Below are positions 11,201 through 20,606 of a stretch of 64,000 nt of DNA, piece by piece. The DNA is from Buddleja alternifolia (Eukaryota > Streptophyta > Magnoliopsida > Lamiales > Scrophulariaceae), in assembly GCA_019426215.1 (NCBI GenBank), contig CM033391.1:20572708-20636707 (forward strand), given 5' to 3'. How positions within the stretch are numbered: position 1 is the stretch's first letter; every line of letters starts with the position of its first letter. The notes beneath the pieces were generated by a model, which worked only from the letters and a program-made list of their open reading frames with translations, was not told the DNA's origin and made no database searches. The translations under genes were made by a program, and so were the position numbers.

Positions 11201-12035
11201 TGCAGTAGACTACGTCTCTAAATGGGTTGAAGCCGAGGCTTTGCCCACTAACGATGCTCGGGTGGTTACTCGATTTTTACGAAAAAGAATTTTCACTCGT
11301 TTTGGAACACCTAGAGCTATCGTTAGTGACGGGGGCACCCATTTTTGCAACAAGCAATTCGAACACTTATTGAACAAGTATGGGGTAAGGCATAAGATTT
11401 CAACTCCCTACCACCCTCAAATGAGTGGACAAGTGGAGGTGTCTAATAGGGAGATTAAACGCATTCTTGAAAAAACGGTCAATGCATCTCGAAAAGATTG
11501 GTCTCTAAAATTAGATGACGCCTTATGGGCTTATAGGACCGCGTTTAAAACCCCGATTGGCATGTCCCCGTATCGCCTCGTTTTTGGTAAAGCATGTCAC
11601 CTACCGGTTGAGGTTGAGCTTGAGCATCGTGCTTATTGGGCTACTAAATTTCTAAATTTTGACTCTACACTTGTAGGTACAAATCGGTTGCTCCAATTGC
11701 ATGAGCTCGAGGAATGGCGCCACCAAGCTTATGAGAATGCAAAACTTTACAAGGAATGAACAAAAACGTGGCACGACAAGCACATCATTCCCCACGAGTT
11801 TCATGAAGGCGAGAGAGTTCTCCTCTACAATTCTCGACTCTGACTTTTTCCCAGGAAGCTTAAGTCACGGTGGTCGGGTCCATTCTTGATTTCCCATGTC
11901 TATCCATCGGGTGCCGTCAAGCTCACAACGGATAAAGGGCAAACGTTCTTGACCAATGCTGAACGATTAAAACCGTATATCGGAACTGATGAACCGAGGG
12001 ACAAAGTGTTCCTCCTTCTCCGAAATCCTCCATAA
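8116..12035 (+). pseudogene. Element C pol: protease, reverse transcriptase, RNase H, integrase (broken)
   Basis: Ty3/gypsy polyprotein. Domains in order: aspartic protease (DSG, Asp codon at 8535), reverse transcriptase with FMDD at 9861-9872, RNase H around 10380-10650 ([11 protein letters not shown]), an HHCC-type zinc region near 10935-11070, the integrase core ([26 protein letters not shown], giving D, D, E) and a C-terminal domain to the TAA at 12033-12035. Breaks: loss of about 50 bases near 8453 relative to element B, which shifts the frame just before the protease; TGA at 10347-10349 and TGA at 11757-11759, both where CGA would fit; and another TGA about 80 bases later. Everything else stays in one frame. 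Confidence 0.9.
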
Positions 12036-12077
12036 TTCTTTGTCCCGAGTCGAGCTAACGACTATAAATTAGCGCTT

Positions 12078-12095
12078 CTTGGGAGGCAACCCAAG
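12078..12095 (+). other. Conserved post-pol hairpin, element C
   Basis: CTTGGG-AGGCAA-CCCAAG: a perfect 6-bp stem with a 6-base loop, 43 bases after the pol stop. It is preceded by GTCGAGCTAACGAC and AGCGCTT, which are also conserved in B, E and F. Confidence 0.8.
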
Positions 12096-12236
12096 CTTTG
12101 TGTTTGTTTTTCGTTGCGTTTTTTTTATAGTTTCGTTTATTCTTTTTCCTTCTTTTATCTCGTTGTGTTTGTTTGTATTGAGCCTTTTCTTTTTCTTATT
12201 TCTCCCAGGAAATGGATTTCAAAACGGTCTGTTGGC

Positions 12237-12368
12237 CACGCCTAGGCGCCGATCTCACCGCGTCCGAGCGCCGAATATCCCACGCCCAGGCGTGGACAGC
12301 AGTAGCATTTCAATTGGACTTGAAGCTTACGGCGCCTAGGTGCCATCATACGCGCGCCTAGGCGCCGC
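12237..12368 (+). repeat. Palindromic box array upstream of element C env-like ORF
   Basis: Five units: 12237, 12259, 12281 (exactly 22 bp apart), 12330 and 12353. The last is a perfect CGCGCCTAGGCGCCGC. The array ends 5 bp before a TATA box. Element A has a matching array at the same location. Confidence 0.85.
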
Positions 12369-12373
12369 TCAGG

Positions 12374-12379
12374 TATAAA
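12374..12379 (+). promoter_or_regulatory. TATA box upstream of element C env-like ORF (candidate internal promoter)
   Basis: GGTATAAAG directly after the last palindromic box, about 600 bases before the env-like start. The arrangement box array, TATA, leader, ORF is also seen in element A on the minus strand. This would allow the env-like ORF to be transcribed separately from the genomic RNA. No transcript evidence is available here. Confidence 0.55.
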
Positions 12380-12984
12380 GACCCTCTTTTGTCACAATTA
12401 GGTCAACTTCACATCATCATCTCCATCTCTCTCTCGATTTCCGCCGCCGACCACCACCTCTCCGCCGATTCCTACCAATTTCACCGTCATTTCGCCGCCG
12501 TTTCACTGCCGGAACAGCTACCTTCTCTCTTCGGGCTTTGTGGGTCACGGGTAATCGCTGATTTGTGTAATTTTGGACCACAAGGTTAGTGATTGGCTTG
12601 CCCTTACCTGAATTTCTGCATATTTTGGCCGTGTGGGGCCTTATTGTGGTTGTCATTGGCTATTTTTATCTCGTTATGGCCGGATTTCAGTGATTAATTG
12701 TGGTTGGAATTGAGTATTGGAGTTTAAATCAGAAATTTGGGGGTTCTTGTTGATTTGTGCGAAATTTGGGGGTAGTTTCAGTTGGGTCTAGTGCATTTTG
12801 TCCATTGCTTGATTCAGATAGTTGACTTTCCGTTTGCTGCATAAAGAGCCGTCCTTTTGTTTAGCAATTGTGGGTTGAGATTATTTGTCCTGATTCAGTT
12901 GAGGCGTTGTTGGATTCGGGTTGTTACGATTGTTGGTGTTTGGGGTTGTTGTTGTGTACCATTACGCCGCTGAGATTTCATAAA

Positions 12985-14274
12985 ATGCCTAAAACATCCT
13001 CAAAACAAACCAAGGGTAAAAAGAAGGTCGGGGAGGGCTCTTCTAATGTTCCCGAGCCCACCATCGAGCTCCCTCCTCTGGCCAGCCGGTTCTCGCACCC
13101 GGGCGTGGTAAAAATATACCATGCCATTCAAGGGCGGATGCTTATGAAAGAAAAGCCCTATGATATCCGAGGATAGGCTTCCCTAAACGACCTCATGGAG
13201 TTCCATCATCTCACGTGCTTCCGGGGACCACTTGAACCCATTCGAGTTTCGTGGGTTCTAGAACTTTTCAGTGCCGGGGCATTTTCTAGTATTGGGAAGA
13301 CGGCGAGCAGTTTTAGCAACTACACGGATTCGGTCTCTTTTCGGAATGTGTCAGTCCGCTTTGATGTTCCGGATATCAGTGCATGCCTCGGGTTACCCAT
13401 CCCTAAGTAGTGTGAGTATCAGTATGCTCGCCCCAATTTTATTGTGCCATTGGAAGAGATTGTGGGGGTGATTGCTATACCCGGCACGACATGGCCGGAG
13501 CGGGATGCACACTTGGCCCGTCGTTTTCTCCTTCCCGAGGCCGCCTTCTGGCTCGAATTCATACGCTTCAATCTTATCCCGAGTGGCAACCGTTCCGAGG
13601 CGAACAAGGAAAGGTGTTTACTCATCTTCTGCATTATGACCCGGAAGACGATTAACTTCGCGGGGGTGATTCACCGGACGCTACTCGGGCACATGAGGAA
13701 GTTGGGCCTTGAGTTGACACATTTGATCCACCCGACCGAGCAGAAAAGGAAGCGTGGGGATCCTAATATATCAGAGAAGAGCCATATGATGTTCCCCTCG
13801 CTGATTACAGCTCTCTGCTTGACCGCAAGGGTTGAGGTCTTCCCGACCGAGGGCACAGAATTGGCTGGCACGCCTTTCTCTTTTTTCGAGACCGTCACCT
13901 CTGCTCCCCCGACTTCCTCTACTAGGCCTCGCTCGTAGTCAACATCTACTCGGACGACCAGAACGATGGATATGGACTCTTTGATGGGCGCAATGGATCA
14001 AATGCTCGTCCATTTTGATCAGCGGATGAGCCGCTTTGAGGACATGATCCGGGCTAGCTGTGCATACACCCGTCAGGTCGCGATGGCTCATGATGCTTTT
14101 GTGGGACGTGGCCCCTTTGTGTACCCCGACCCTCCGGACTTCCCTCCCTACTCTGACCCTCCTCCGGATGATATGATTGATGTGGATGATTTAGTGGGGC
14201 GGGCCGAGGATGAGCCTTTACAGGGAGGTGGAGATGATGGTGATGATGAGCTGGACGCCTTGTTTGGCGATTAG
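12985..14274 (+). pseudogene. Element C env-like ORF (Athila type), three in-frame TAG codons
   Basis: A single reading frame of about 430 codons from ATG 12985 to TAG at 14272-14274. It is interrupted only by three TAG codons, at 13174-13176, 13408-13410 and 13936-13938. The N-terminus is basic (QTKGKKKVGEGSS, resembling a nuclear localisation signal). The middle has a conserved FWLEFIRFNL-like segment shared with A and B. The C-terminus is strongly acidic (DDMIDVDDLVG and DDELDALFGD). I see no signal peptide or membrane helix. The family is the Athila ORF usually called env-like; the composition fits a nuclear or RNA/DNA-associated protein better, which is inference. Confidence 0.82.
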
Positions 14275-14627
14275 ACCTATTTTGTATCTATTTTCTGTCC
14301 TTTTTGTCGTTAGATGTTTGTTTTGGTGTTGTTGTTTTGTGGATATTGTTTTAGTTATTTCCCTTTATATTTTCGATGCATGCTTGATCATTTGTTCCTC
14401 TATATTATGTTGCATGCTTGATTTTGTTGCTTTCTCTTTTCGATATATGTGATGCTTTCCCGTTTTGTATGGTTAGCACATTTTCACCTTGTAGTGGATG
14501 CCCGCATGTGAGGTTTTCTTTCGCCAGAGTCGCTGTCACCAAACTTTGGCCAGACTCTGAATGGACAACTCGGATTTGCTTTTCAGCATCCCATTATGGT
14601 GACGTGTACTCTCCTCTCTTATTTTCG

Positions 14628-14665
14628 AACATTGGGGACAATGTTTTTTCCAAGTTTGGGGGGGT
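14628..14665 (+). other. Hairpin with extra polypurine tract, element C
   Basis: AACATTG-GGGA-CAATGTT, a 7-bp stem with a 4-base loop, followed 5 bases later by AAGTTTGGGGGGG. The tract is nearly identical to the polypurine tract at the 3' LTR but lies 1.3 kb upstream of it. B, E and F have the same pairing hairpin, and E and F have a G-rich tract beside it. Confidence 0.7.
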
Positions 14666-14715
14666 TTATAATCGATCCATTATTGTCATGATTATTTATG
14701 TTCTATATTCTGTCC

Positions 14716-14730
14716 AAGTTTGGGGGGGGG
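14716..14730 (+). other. Second extra polypurine tract, element C
   Basis: AAGTTTGGGGGGGGG, another near-copy of the 3' LTR polypurine tract, 51 bases after the end of the first extra copy. Confidence 0.7.
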
Positions 14731-15826
14731 AGACGTTTGCACCTCTACATGTGATAATGTGCACCCTTTTTAAGCATCTCCTTAAAAAAAAATAAAAAAT
14801 TGTAGGATTGCAAACCCTCAATTAATGCATTGAGATTGATTAAGTTAAATCAATGGCATCTTTTCTCTATCAATTTGGACTTAAAAGAATTATACACATT
14901 GTTTCCTTGCTCAAGGGACCCAAAAAAAGATTAGATTGTCCTTAAGATGAGTCGCATGTGCACATAAGTCGAGGGTAGAGGCGTTGAGTGGATACCCATT
15001 TTGAAACACTTAAAGGCTTGATCCCGGAAATATTAACTTAGATGTTTCACATGTGTTTTGAGTTGAGAATGCTTTTGTATGCTTAAAAAGAATTAAGAGG
15101 TTGAACATTGGTATGATTGCAAAAGTCAGGCTTAATAGATACTGGGGGTGAAGAGTACCATGCCTAGAATACTGTACTATTATGCTAATTTGAGCTAAGC
15201 TCAAGCCAATGCAAGTGTTAAGTGAATAAGGACCTAGTTTGGTTTTGTGGCCTTTGACACTCGAGCGATTAAGCCCTTAGGGGTGTCTCTACACTTAATA
15301 CCCTAAAACCGTCCGGTTTAGGAGTTATTGGCTCAAGGCTCGTTACAAGGGTGTCATAGAAAGCCTAAGAGAACCGAACATTGCACATGGTCTAGCCTCT
15401 AATGTTGTGAGTTGAAATTTGCATAAGTTAAAGCCCAAAGTGGATAAATTGATGAAATTTTAAGTGATTATGAAGTTTTCCTCAATTCTCATGCCGTGTG
15501 ATTACTCGAAAGTCGATAAAATATGGGATTAATGCTTGAAAAGTGGTAAGAATGCCACTCGATTATAATACCTTAGACTTCTCACTCTACACCCTTAGGA
15601 TGGTCTTTTCAAAATTGAGGCGTAACATGAGCAAGTATGTGACGTGTATATATATATAACCTTGAGCTTAAACAGACGAATTCATGCCATTGCTTTGTTA
15701 TTAATCACATTGATTTGGGTTGATTGAGTGTGGTGGAAAATCCTTCGATTTTGTGGGTATATTATATGCAAACCCTCACGAGACTATAACTCGTCCTTTG
15801 AGGTAACTCAAGGGTTCAAAGACTTG

Positions 15827-15845
15827 TTGCATTCGCTAAATGCAA
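15827..15845 (+). other. Conserved hairpin near the 3' end of element C
   Basis: TTGCATT-CGCTA-AATGCAA: a 7-bp stem with a 5-base loop. Element B has the same hairpin at 18384-18402 on the minus strand, with one changed base. Confidence 0.6.
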
Positions 15846-15969
15846 CCGTGTCCTCCACGAAAGTGAGTTAGGTAGTTTTTCATTTTTTTCTCTTTTTCTT
15901 TTTATTTCTCCCGTGTTTGATGATGTTTTTCCTAACCTATAGCTTATCGCTCGAGGACGAGCAATTGAT

Positions 15970-15983
15970 AAGTTTGGGGGGGT
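15970..15983 (+). promoter_or_regulatory. Polypurine tract of element C
   Basis: AAGTTTGGGGGGGT directly abutting the 3' LTR, the expected primer site for plus-strand DNA synthesis. Confidence 0.92.
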
Positions 15984-17379
15984 TGATAAGAGGCGTTTTT
16001 ACGTCTTTTTAAGCCTATCATCTGATATTGTTGGAGTTATTTATTGCCTAAATCATGCTACAGTTGCATTTAATTGGGGTGTTAAGTGATTTCAGGTGAT
16101 AAACGAGAGCACACGAAGAAAAAGGCGAAAAACAGTGCACGACACTTTTTGAAGCCTGTCGACCACGCCCAGGCGCCGAGCTGACCACGCTCGGGCACCG
16201 ATCAAGAACTACAAAGTTGATCCCTGTTGACCGCGCCTAGGCGCCGCACTACCCGCGCCTAGGCGCCGTTATTCCCGCGCCCGCGCGCCGTACTATCCAC
16301 GCCTGGGCAACGCCGGACTTCTCCCCCAAGAAAAGTACGCCACGTAGGCCGCGCCTAGGCGCCGTCTTGCCCGTGCCTAGGCGCCGGCGTAACCGTTTTT
16401 CAATTGTTTAAAAGCCAAATTTCAGATTGAAGAGGGGTTCAAAATCTGGGGAATTGGAGAGCATTTTCTGGGTTTTTGAGCCATAATTTCATCAACAATT
16501 GAAGGTGAAGAAGGGGGATTGATCTAGAGATTGAAGCTACAACCAAGGATTCATCATCATTCAAGACTTAGGGAGTTTTCTTTTGTATTTCATTTACATG
16601 TTTATGTTAATAACTATGTATATGATTGTTTTAGACCTTCTTGAGCTATTGGATATGAGTTAATCTTGTAGAACTAAGGCCATGTGAAGGCCGAATTCAT
16701 GAATCAATATATGTGAAGTTAATTTTCGTATTAATTCTCCTAATTGCTTTGTGTGTTGATTTTGTGCTTTTATCAAAATCATATGCTTGAACTCCATATG
16801 CTTGCTATTGTGCCTAATCTAGTCATTCGAGAGAAGATAGGTTAGGGTTCAAATGAATCAACACATCATCCGAAACTAATGTGGAATTGCTCCTAGAAAT
16901 AGGTAAAGATTTCCGGGTGCGGTTAGCCGGATTTATCCGGGGAAACTCTAGAACGTTAATGCATGGTTGTTGATTAGATTCTCAGATAGACATATTTAGA
17001 GAACCGTCAATCAATCATAGGATTGTTATGTGCCGAGACATCGGGTAATGATTAATTAAGGATTTTTCACCAAAGCAATAGGAGTCTAATAATTCGAAGA
17101 GTAACTCATATATATCGACGAGTGGATTCGGTTATAGCATGTGCCTTAGTCTTTTTAACCAATTCGTGAGGTTTAGTTCATAGCTTGTTCCCTCCTTTGA
17201 TCTTTCGGTTACTTAATTGTTTTTTCTCTTATTTTACTTTAATTGTCTTTACCTTAATTGCAAATCTTAAGCTAAAAAATCCAAGTCCTTGAGGTTCGAC
17301 AACCCGGACTTTTTGTCCATTTATTACTACACGCGACTAGTGCACTTGCTATTCAAGCACGTTAGCTTCTAGCGTGTCA
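15984..17379 (+). repeat. Element C 3' LTR
   Basis: 1396 bp, TG...CA, followed by the duplication TTAGA. It matches the 5' LTR with about 25-30 substitutions by hand and with 34 more bases in the box array. Confidence 0.96.
16164..16387 (+). repeat. Palindromic box array in element C 3' LTR
   Basis: Eight units starting at 16164, 16186, 16232, 16254, 16276, 16298, 16350 and 16372. All neighbouring pairs are 22 bp apart except two gaps of 46 and 52 bp. Several are the perfect CGCGCCTAGGCGCCG. Spacers such as ACTACC, TATTCC and ACTATC are alike, so this is a true tandem array with a 22-bp period, about two turns of DNA. Confidence 0.88.
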
Positions 17380-17384
17380 TTAGA

Positions 17385-18265
17385 CTAATATTGCTTTGGT
17401 GGAAAAAACCTTAAATAATTACTACTCGATGTCTCGGCTGTAATAATCCTATAACTACGTGACGGTTCTCTAAATATTTCTATCTGAGACTCAAATCACT
17501 AGCCATGCATTCACGTTTTAGAATTTCCATGGATAAATCCGGCTAACAGCACCAGGGAATCTATACCTATCCCTAGGAGCAATTCCTCATGTTTTTCGGA
17601 TGATGTGTTAATTTCTTTTGAACCCTAATCTATATTCTCCCGAACAAATAAACTAGGCTAATTAGCAAGCATATGGTGATCAAGCATATGTTTGGAATAA
17701 AAGCACAAAATTAACACACAAAGCAATACTAGAATTAATACGAAAGATTACTTCATATATACCAACTCATAAAATTGGCATTCACATGGCCCTAGTTAAA
17801 GGAAATTAGTTCATCATTGTAATTGGAAAACACATCAAAGACATAGAATTATTCATAGACATAAAAATCTCCCTATTACGAAGTGATGAATTGATGCAGA
17901 ATCGTCATTCTCTTCGTCTTGCCCATCTCCTTGCTCAAAAATCCCTTTTCAAGCTGAAAATTTTGAACCCTAATGATGTTGGAAGGGGATGTATTTATAG
18001 ATGATGATCTCCAGGTCTCCTAGTTGAATTAGGAATGAAAACTTTTCAAAACTCGTCACGTCCGGACTGCATTTTTCCCACTGACGTACTATGGAGGCAG
18101 TGTAGAAAATTTGTATTTTTCTGCTCCTTTCGCTCAATTGTTAGGTTTTTACCCCTGTACTCATTTAACAAACATATCAAAGCCACAAGTGGTAAAAATC
18201 ACTCATAATCTACTCTAAACCAACCAATTATCGGGACCTAAAACACGTAAAACTCAAGCTTATCA
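17385..18265 (-). repeat. Element B 3' LTR, proximal piece
   Basis: The first 881 bases (element direction) of B's 3' LTR, ending at its TGATAAGC terminus at 18265. On the minus strand a TATAAATA box lies at 17992-17999, with boxes CACGTCCGGACTG (18057-18069) and a degenerate second box at 18077-18094 upstream of it. Relative to the 5' LTR there is a gain of about 15 bases near 17672 and scattered substitutions. Confidence 0.94.
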
Positions 18266-19870
18266 ACACCCCCAAACTTAACATTGATCGTCCCTGAGCA
18301 ATTAAACAAAAGAAAACTAAGACTCAAACAACACCAAGAGAAAGAAAAAAAAAAAAGATAGCTCACTTTCGTTGAGAGCACGATTGCATTTAGCGTATGC
18401 AATAAGAAGTTAAACCTCAATTTTACCAAAAGAGGACGAGTTTTGTCTCATGAGGATTTGCAGATGATTTACCCACAAAATCATAAAATTTTCAGCCCCA
18501 CCCAACCAACACAAATCAACTTAACCAACAAGAAAACAATGGCACAAAATTGACCTTTAAGGCTCCACAATTGTATATACATATCACAGACTTGCTCATG
18601 TTACACCTTGACTCGAATAAACCTCCAAATGGTGTAGTGATTGTAAGTCTACGGCATTATAGTCAAGTGGCACCCGTACCAAATTTCAGATTTTCTCCCA
18701 TATCTACTAACCTTCGATCAATCCTAAAATACAAGCCTCATAAACAACTTCATAACCACTTACATTTCACCGCTTAACCATTTAAACTTTAACTTCACAT
18801 GAAACTTCCATTTAAATTCATTAAGGCTAGGTCATGTGCAATGTTTTTTTCCCTTAGGCTTTCTATGACACCCATGTATCGAGCTTTGGATCAATGACTC
18901 CCAAACTAGATAATTTTAGGGCATTAAGTGTCAGACACTGATTACGGATTTAATCGCTCGAGTGCCAAAGGCCACGAAATAAAACTAGACCTTTCATTCA
19001 CTTTCAACTTTAATTGGCTTGAGCAAAGCTCAAATTAGGTTAATAGTACAGTTTATAGACATGTAGCTTTTCACCTCCAGTACATATCAGCCTGACTTTA
19101 TAGTCATACCTATTTTCATCAACCTTATTCATTATTCATTAGGCATATGAAGCAACTACTCAACTCATGACCCTAAGAAACGTCCAAGTCAATATTTCCG
19201 AGAGAGATTCCTTAAGTGTTTTAGAATGATTATCCACTTAACTCCTCTACCCTCGACTTGTCGTGCATTTGTGATTCATCTAAGGCGAATCTACTCTAAT
19301 CTAAGGTCCCACGAGCAAAGTCTAGACATGTATATTCCATTAAATTCAAATATAAGTCACGACATTATGCCATCAAATTCAAGTTAATCAGTTTCATTGC
19401 AACAATTGGGGACTAAAAAAAAATTTCATGCCTGATTTTTCTTGAATTTCTCATTATAAGCACAAAACTTAAACCTAACATTGTCCTCAATGTTACATCT
19501 AAACTCAAACCGTGAAAAGGGGTAAAAGAAGTACTTACAGAACTGGAAAGCTTAAAAAGCAAACCTAGGAGGCGACGGTTGAGCTTAAAATCGAGGTGAT
19601 CCTATCAAAATGCTCAACACTCATCTGAACTCTTCTACGCACGTTTTTCGTTTGCTCAGCTAAGTAGACAAATTTCATATAGGGACAGGTTAAGACAGAA
19701 AACACAACACAGGCAGTACAAATAGATAAAGCTATCAGTCGAATTAGTACATGCCCAAATAACAGAAAAGCAAAAAATAAACCAAAACAAAATCTGAATT
19801 AAAACACTAAAAATGAAAACGAAAGAAAAACAGGAAAATAGCGAAAAGGATCCCACAGCGGTGAAGCTCA
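18266..19870 (-). other. Element B 3' non-coding region
   Basis: 1.6 kb between B's env-like ORF and its 3' LTR. In element direction: hairpin AACATTG-AGGA-CAATGTT (19477-19494), a long stretch homologous to the 3' region of element C, hairpin TTGCAT...ATGCAA (18384-18402) and the polypurine tract TAAGTTTGGGGGTGT (18266-18280) next to the LTR. No ORF here is supported. Confidence 0.78.
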
Positions 19871-20606
19871 TCACTGCATATCCATATCATCCCCTGCAGC
19901 AGCAGCAGCAGCTCCATCATCATCATCAGTAGCGCCATCCTCATCACCCTCATGAAGATCAGCCGGGTCAAACCTCGGCTCGTAAACAGGCGCGGTCAGG
20001 AGAGGAATAAAATCAGGAATGGCAGGGTAGTCAAAAGTTGGTCGCCCGGCTGAAATATCAGAGGCAATCATCAACTGCCACTGGTACTGAGCTATCATCT
20101 GCATGTTAGCCATCACAACTGATTAGCCTATCCGAATCTGAGACATCTCGTGAGCTAGGGCAACCTCGGAAGCTGACTATGGGGGAACCGGCCCCTGGGG
20201 CTGCCTACTCGATCCCTCGCCACTGGCCCGATTAGGGCGAGCTCTCTTATTCCTCTGCACCTTGCGAACCAACCCAGTATCCTCTAAAATCTGCCCCGGT
20301 GCATCCAACTCCTCACCCTCTAAATGTGGCACTAAGGCACTCGCACATAAGCTACTAATCAGGGAAGGAAAGATAAACAGCGTCTTCTTTCGGGATGGAG
20401 CAGTGGAGGCATCCCCGGACAACTCAGCAGATAGTTGCTTAATCTGTAAATGTAACGCTGAATAGATACGCCTGACTATGTTAATCTCCATCCTCTGCAG
20501 AAAGGCATATAACATGACAGCTCGATCCTTAGACAACTCAGATTTGTTCATGCTCAGCATTACACTGTGTCGGATAAACTCATACCAGAACTTCGCTGCA
20601 TGCTTC
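19871..20606 (-). pseudogene. Element B env-like ORF, 3' part
   Basis: C-terminal part of B's env-like ORF, cut off from its N-terminal part (30524-31088) by element D. After leaving out D and one duplication copy, the frame continues across the junction. It includes the conserved FWYEFIRHSV-like segment matching element C. Two stops lie near the end, a TAG at 20177-20179 and a TAA shortly after, followed by an open stretch ending in an acidic and Ala-rich tail (DDDDGAAAAAAGDDMD). The acidic tail is a shared property of A, B and C. The function is unknown. Confidence 0.82.
20602..20606. repeat. Target-site duplication of element D (GCTTC), left copy
   Basis: GCTTC at 20602-20606 and again at 30524-30528, exactly flanking D's LTRs. 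Confidence 0.97.

Larger units (their letters stand above)
12036..12984 (+). other. Element C pol-env spacer and env leader
   Basis: About 950 bases with no convincing ORF. In order: the conserved hairpin (12078-12095), a T-rich stretch, the box array (12237-12368), a TATA box (12374-12379) and a 600-base leader up to the env-like ATG at 12985. The leader starts with a CT/CA-rich stretch like a plant 5' UTR. A possible splice donor (AAG-GTTAGTG near 12583) and acceptor (TGATTCAG near 12898) suggest a leader intron, but this is only a guess. Confidence 0.7.
14275..15983 (+). other. Element C long 3' non-coding region
   Basis: 1.7 kb between the env-like ORF and the 3' LTR without a supported gene. 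It contains a conserved hairpin plus polypurine tract (14628-14665), a second such tract (14716-14730), another hairpin (15827-15845) and the real polypurine tract (15970-15983). Large parts are homologous to the 3' region of element B (18266-19870), for example the stretch around 14940-15010 and the one around 15780-15850. Short ORFs here are not supported. Confidence 0.75.
5181..17379 (+). mobile_element. Element C: full-length Athila-type Ty3/gypsy retrotransposon
   Basis: A 12.2-kb structurally complete element: 5' LTR 5181-6542, tRNA-Asp-type primer site 6549-6566, gag, pol, spacer, env-like ORF, long 3' non-coding region, polypurine tract, 3' LTR 15984-17379, and duplication TTAGA on both sides. 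LTRs begin TGATAAGAGG and end AGCGTGTCA. Coding parts are broken by a deletion in the protease region and several nonsense codons, so it is probably not autonomous now. By hand the LTRs differ by about 2 % plus 34 bp of length, all in the box array. Confidence 0.96.

Noticed and set aside
12079..12656. Possible small protein gene in C's pol-env spacer
   Set aside because: Low-complexity Phe-rich and Ser/Arg-rich reading frames over T-rich and box-array DNA; element A has no counterpart.
14210..14795. ORFs after C's env-like stop, hydrophobic and Cys/Phe-rich, as a membrane protein
   Set aside because: They overlap the acidic end of the env-like frame in another frame and run through T-rich DNA and polypurine tracts; not conserved in B.
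5361..16387. Regularly spaced repeats resembling a CRISPR array
   Set aside because: Units are 16 bp with 6-bp similar spacers, lie inside LTRs and other parts of a eukaryotic retrotransposon, and vary; no cas genes are present.
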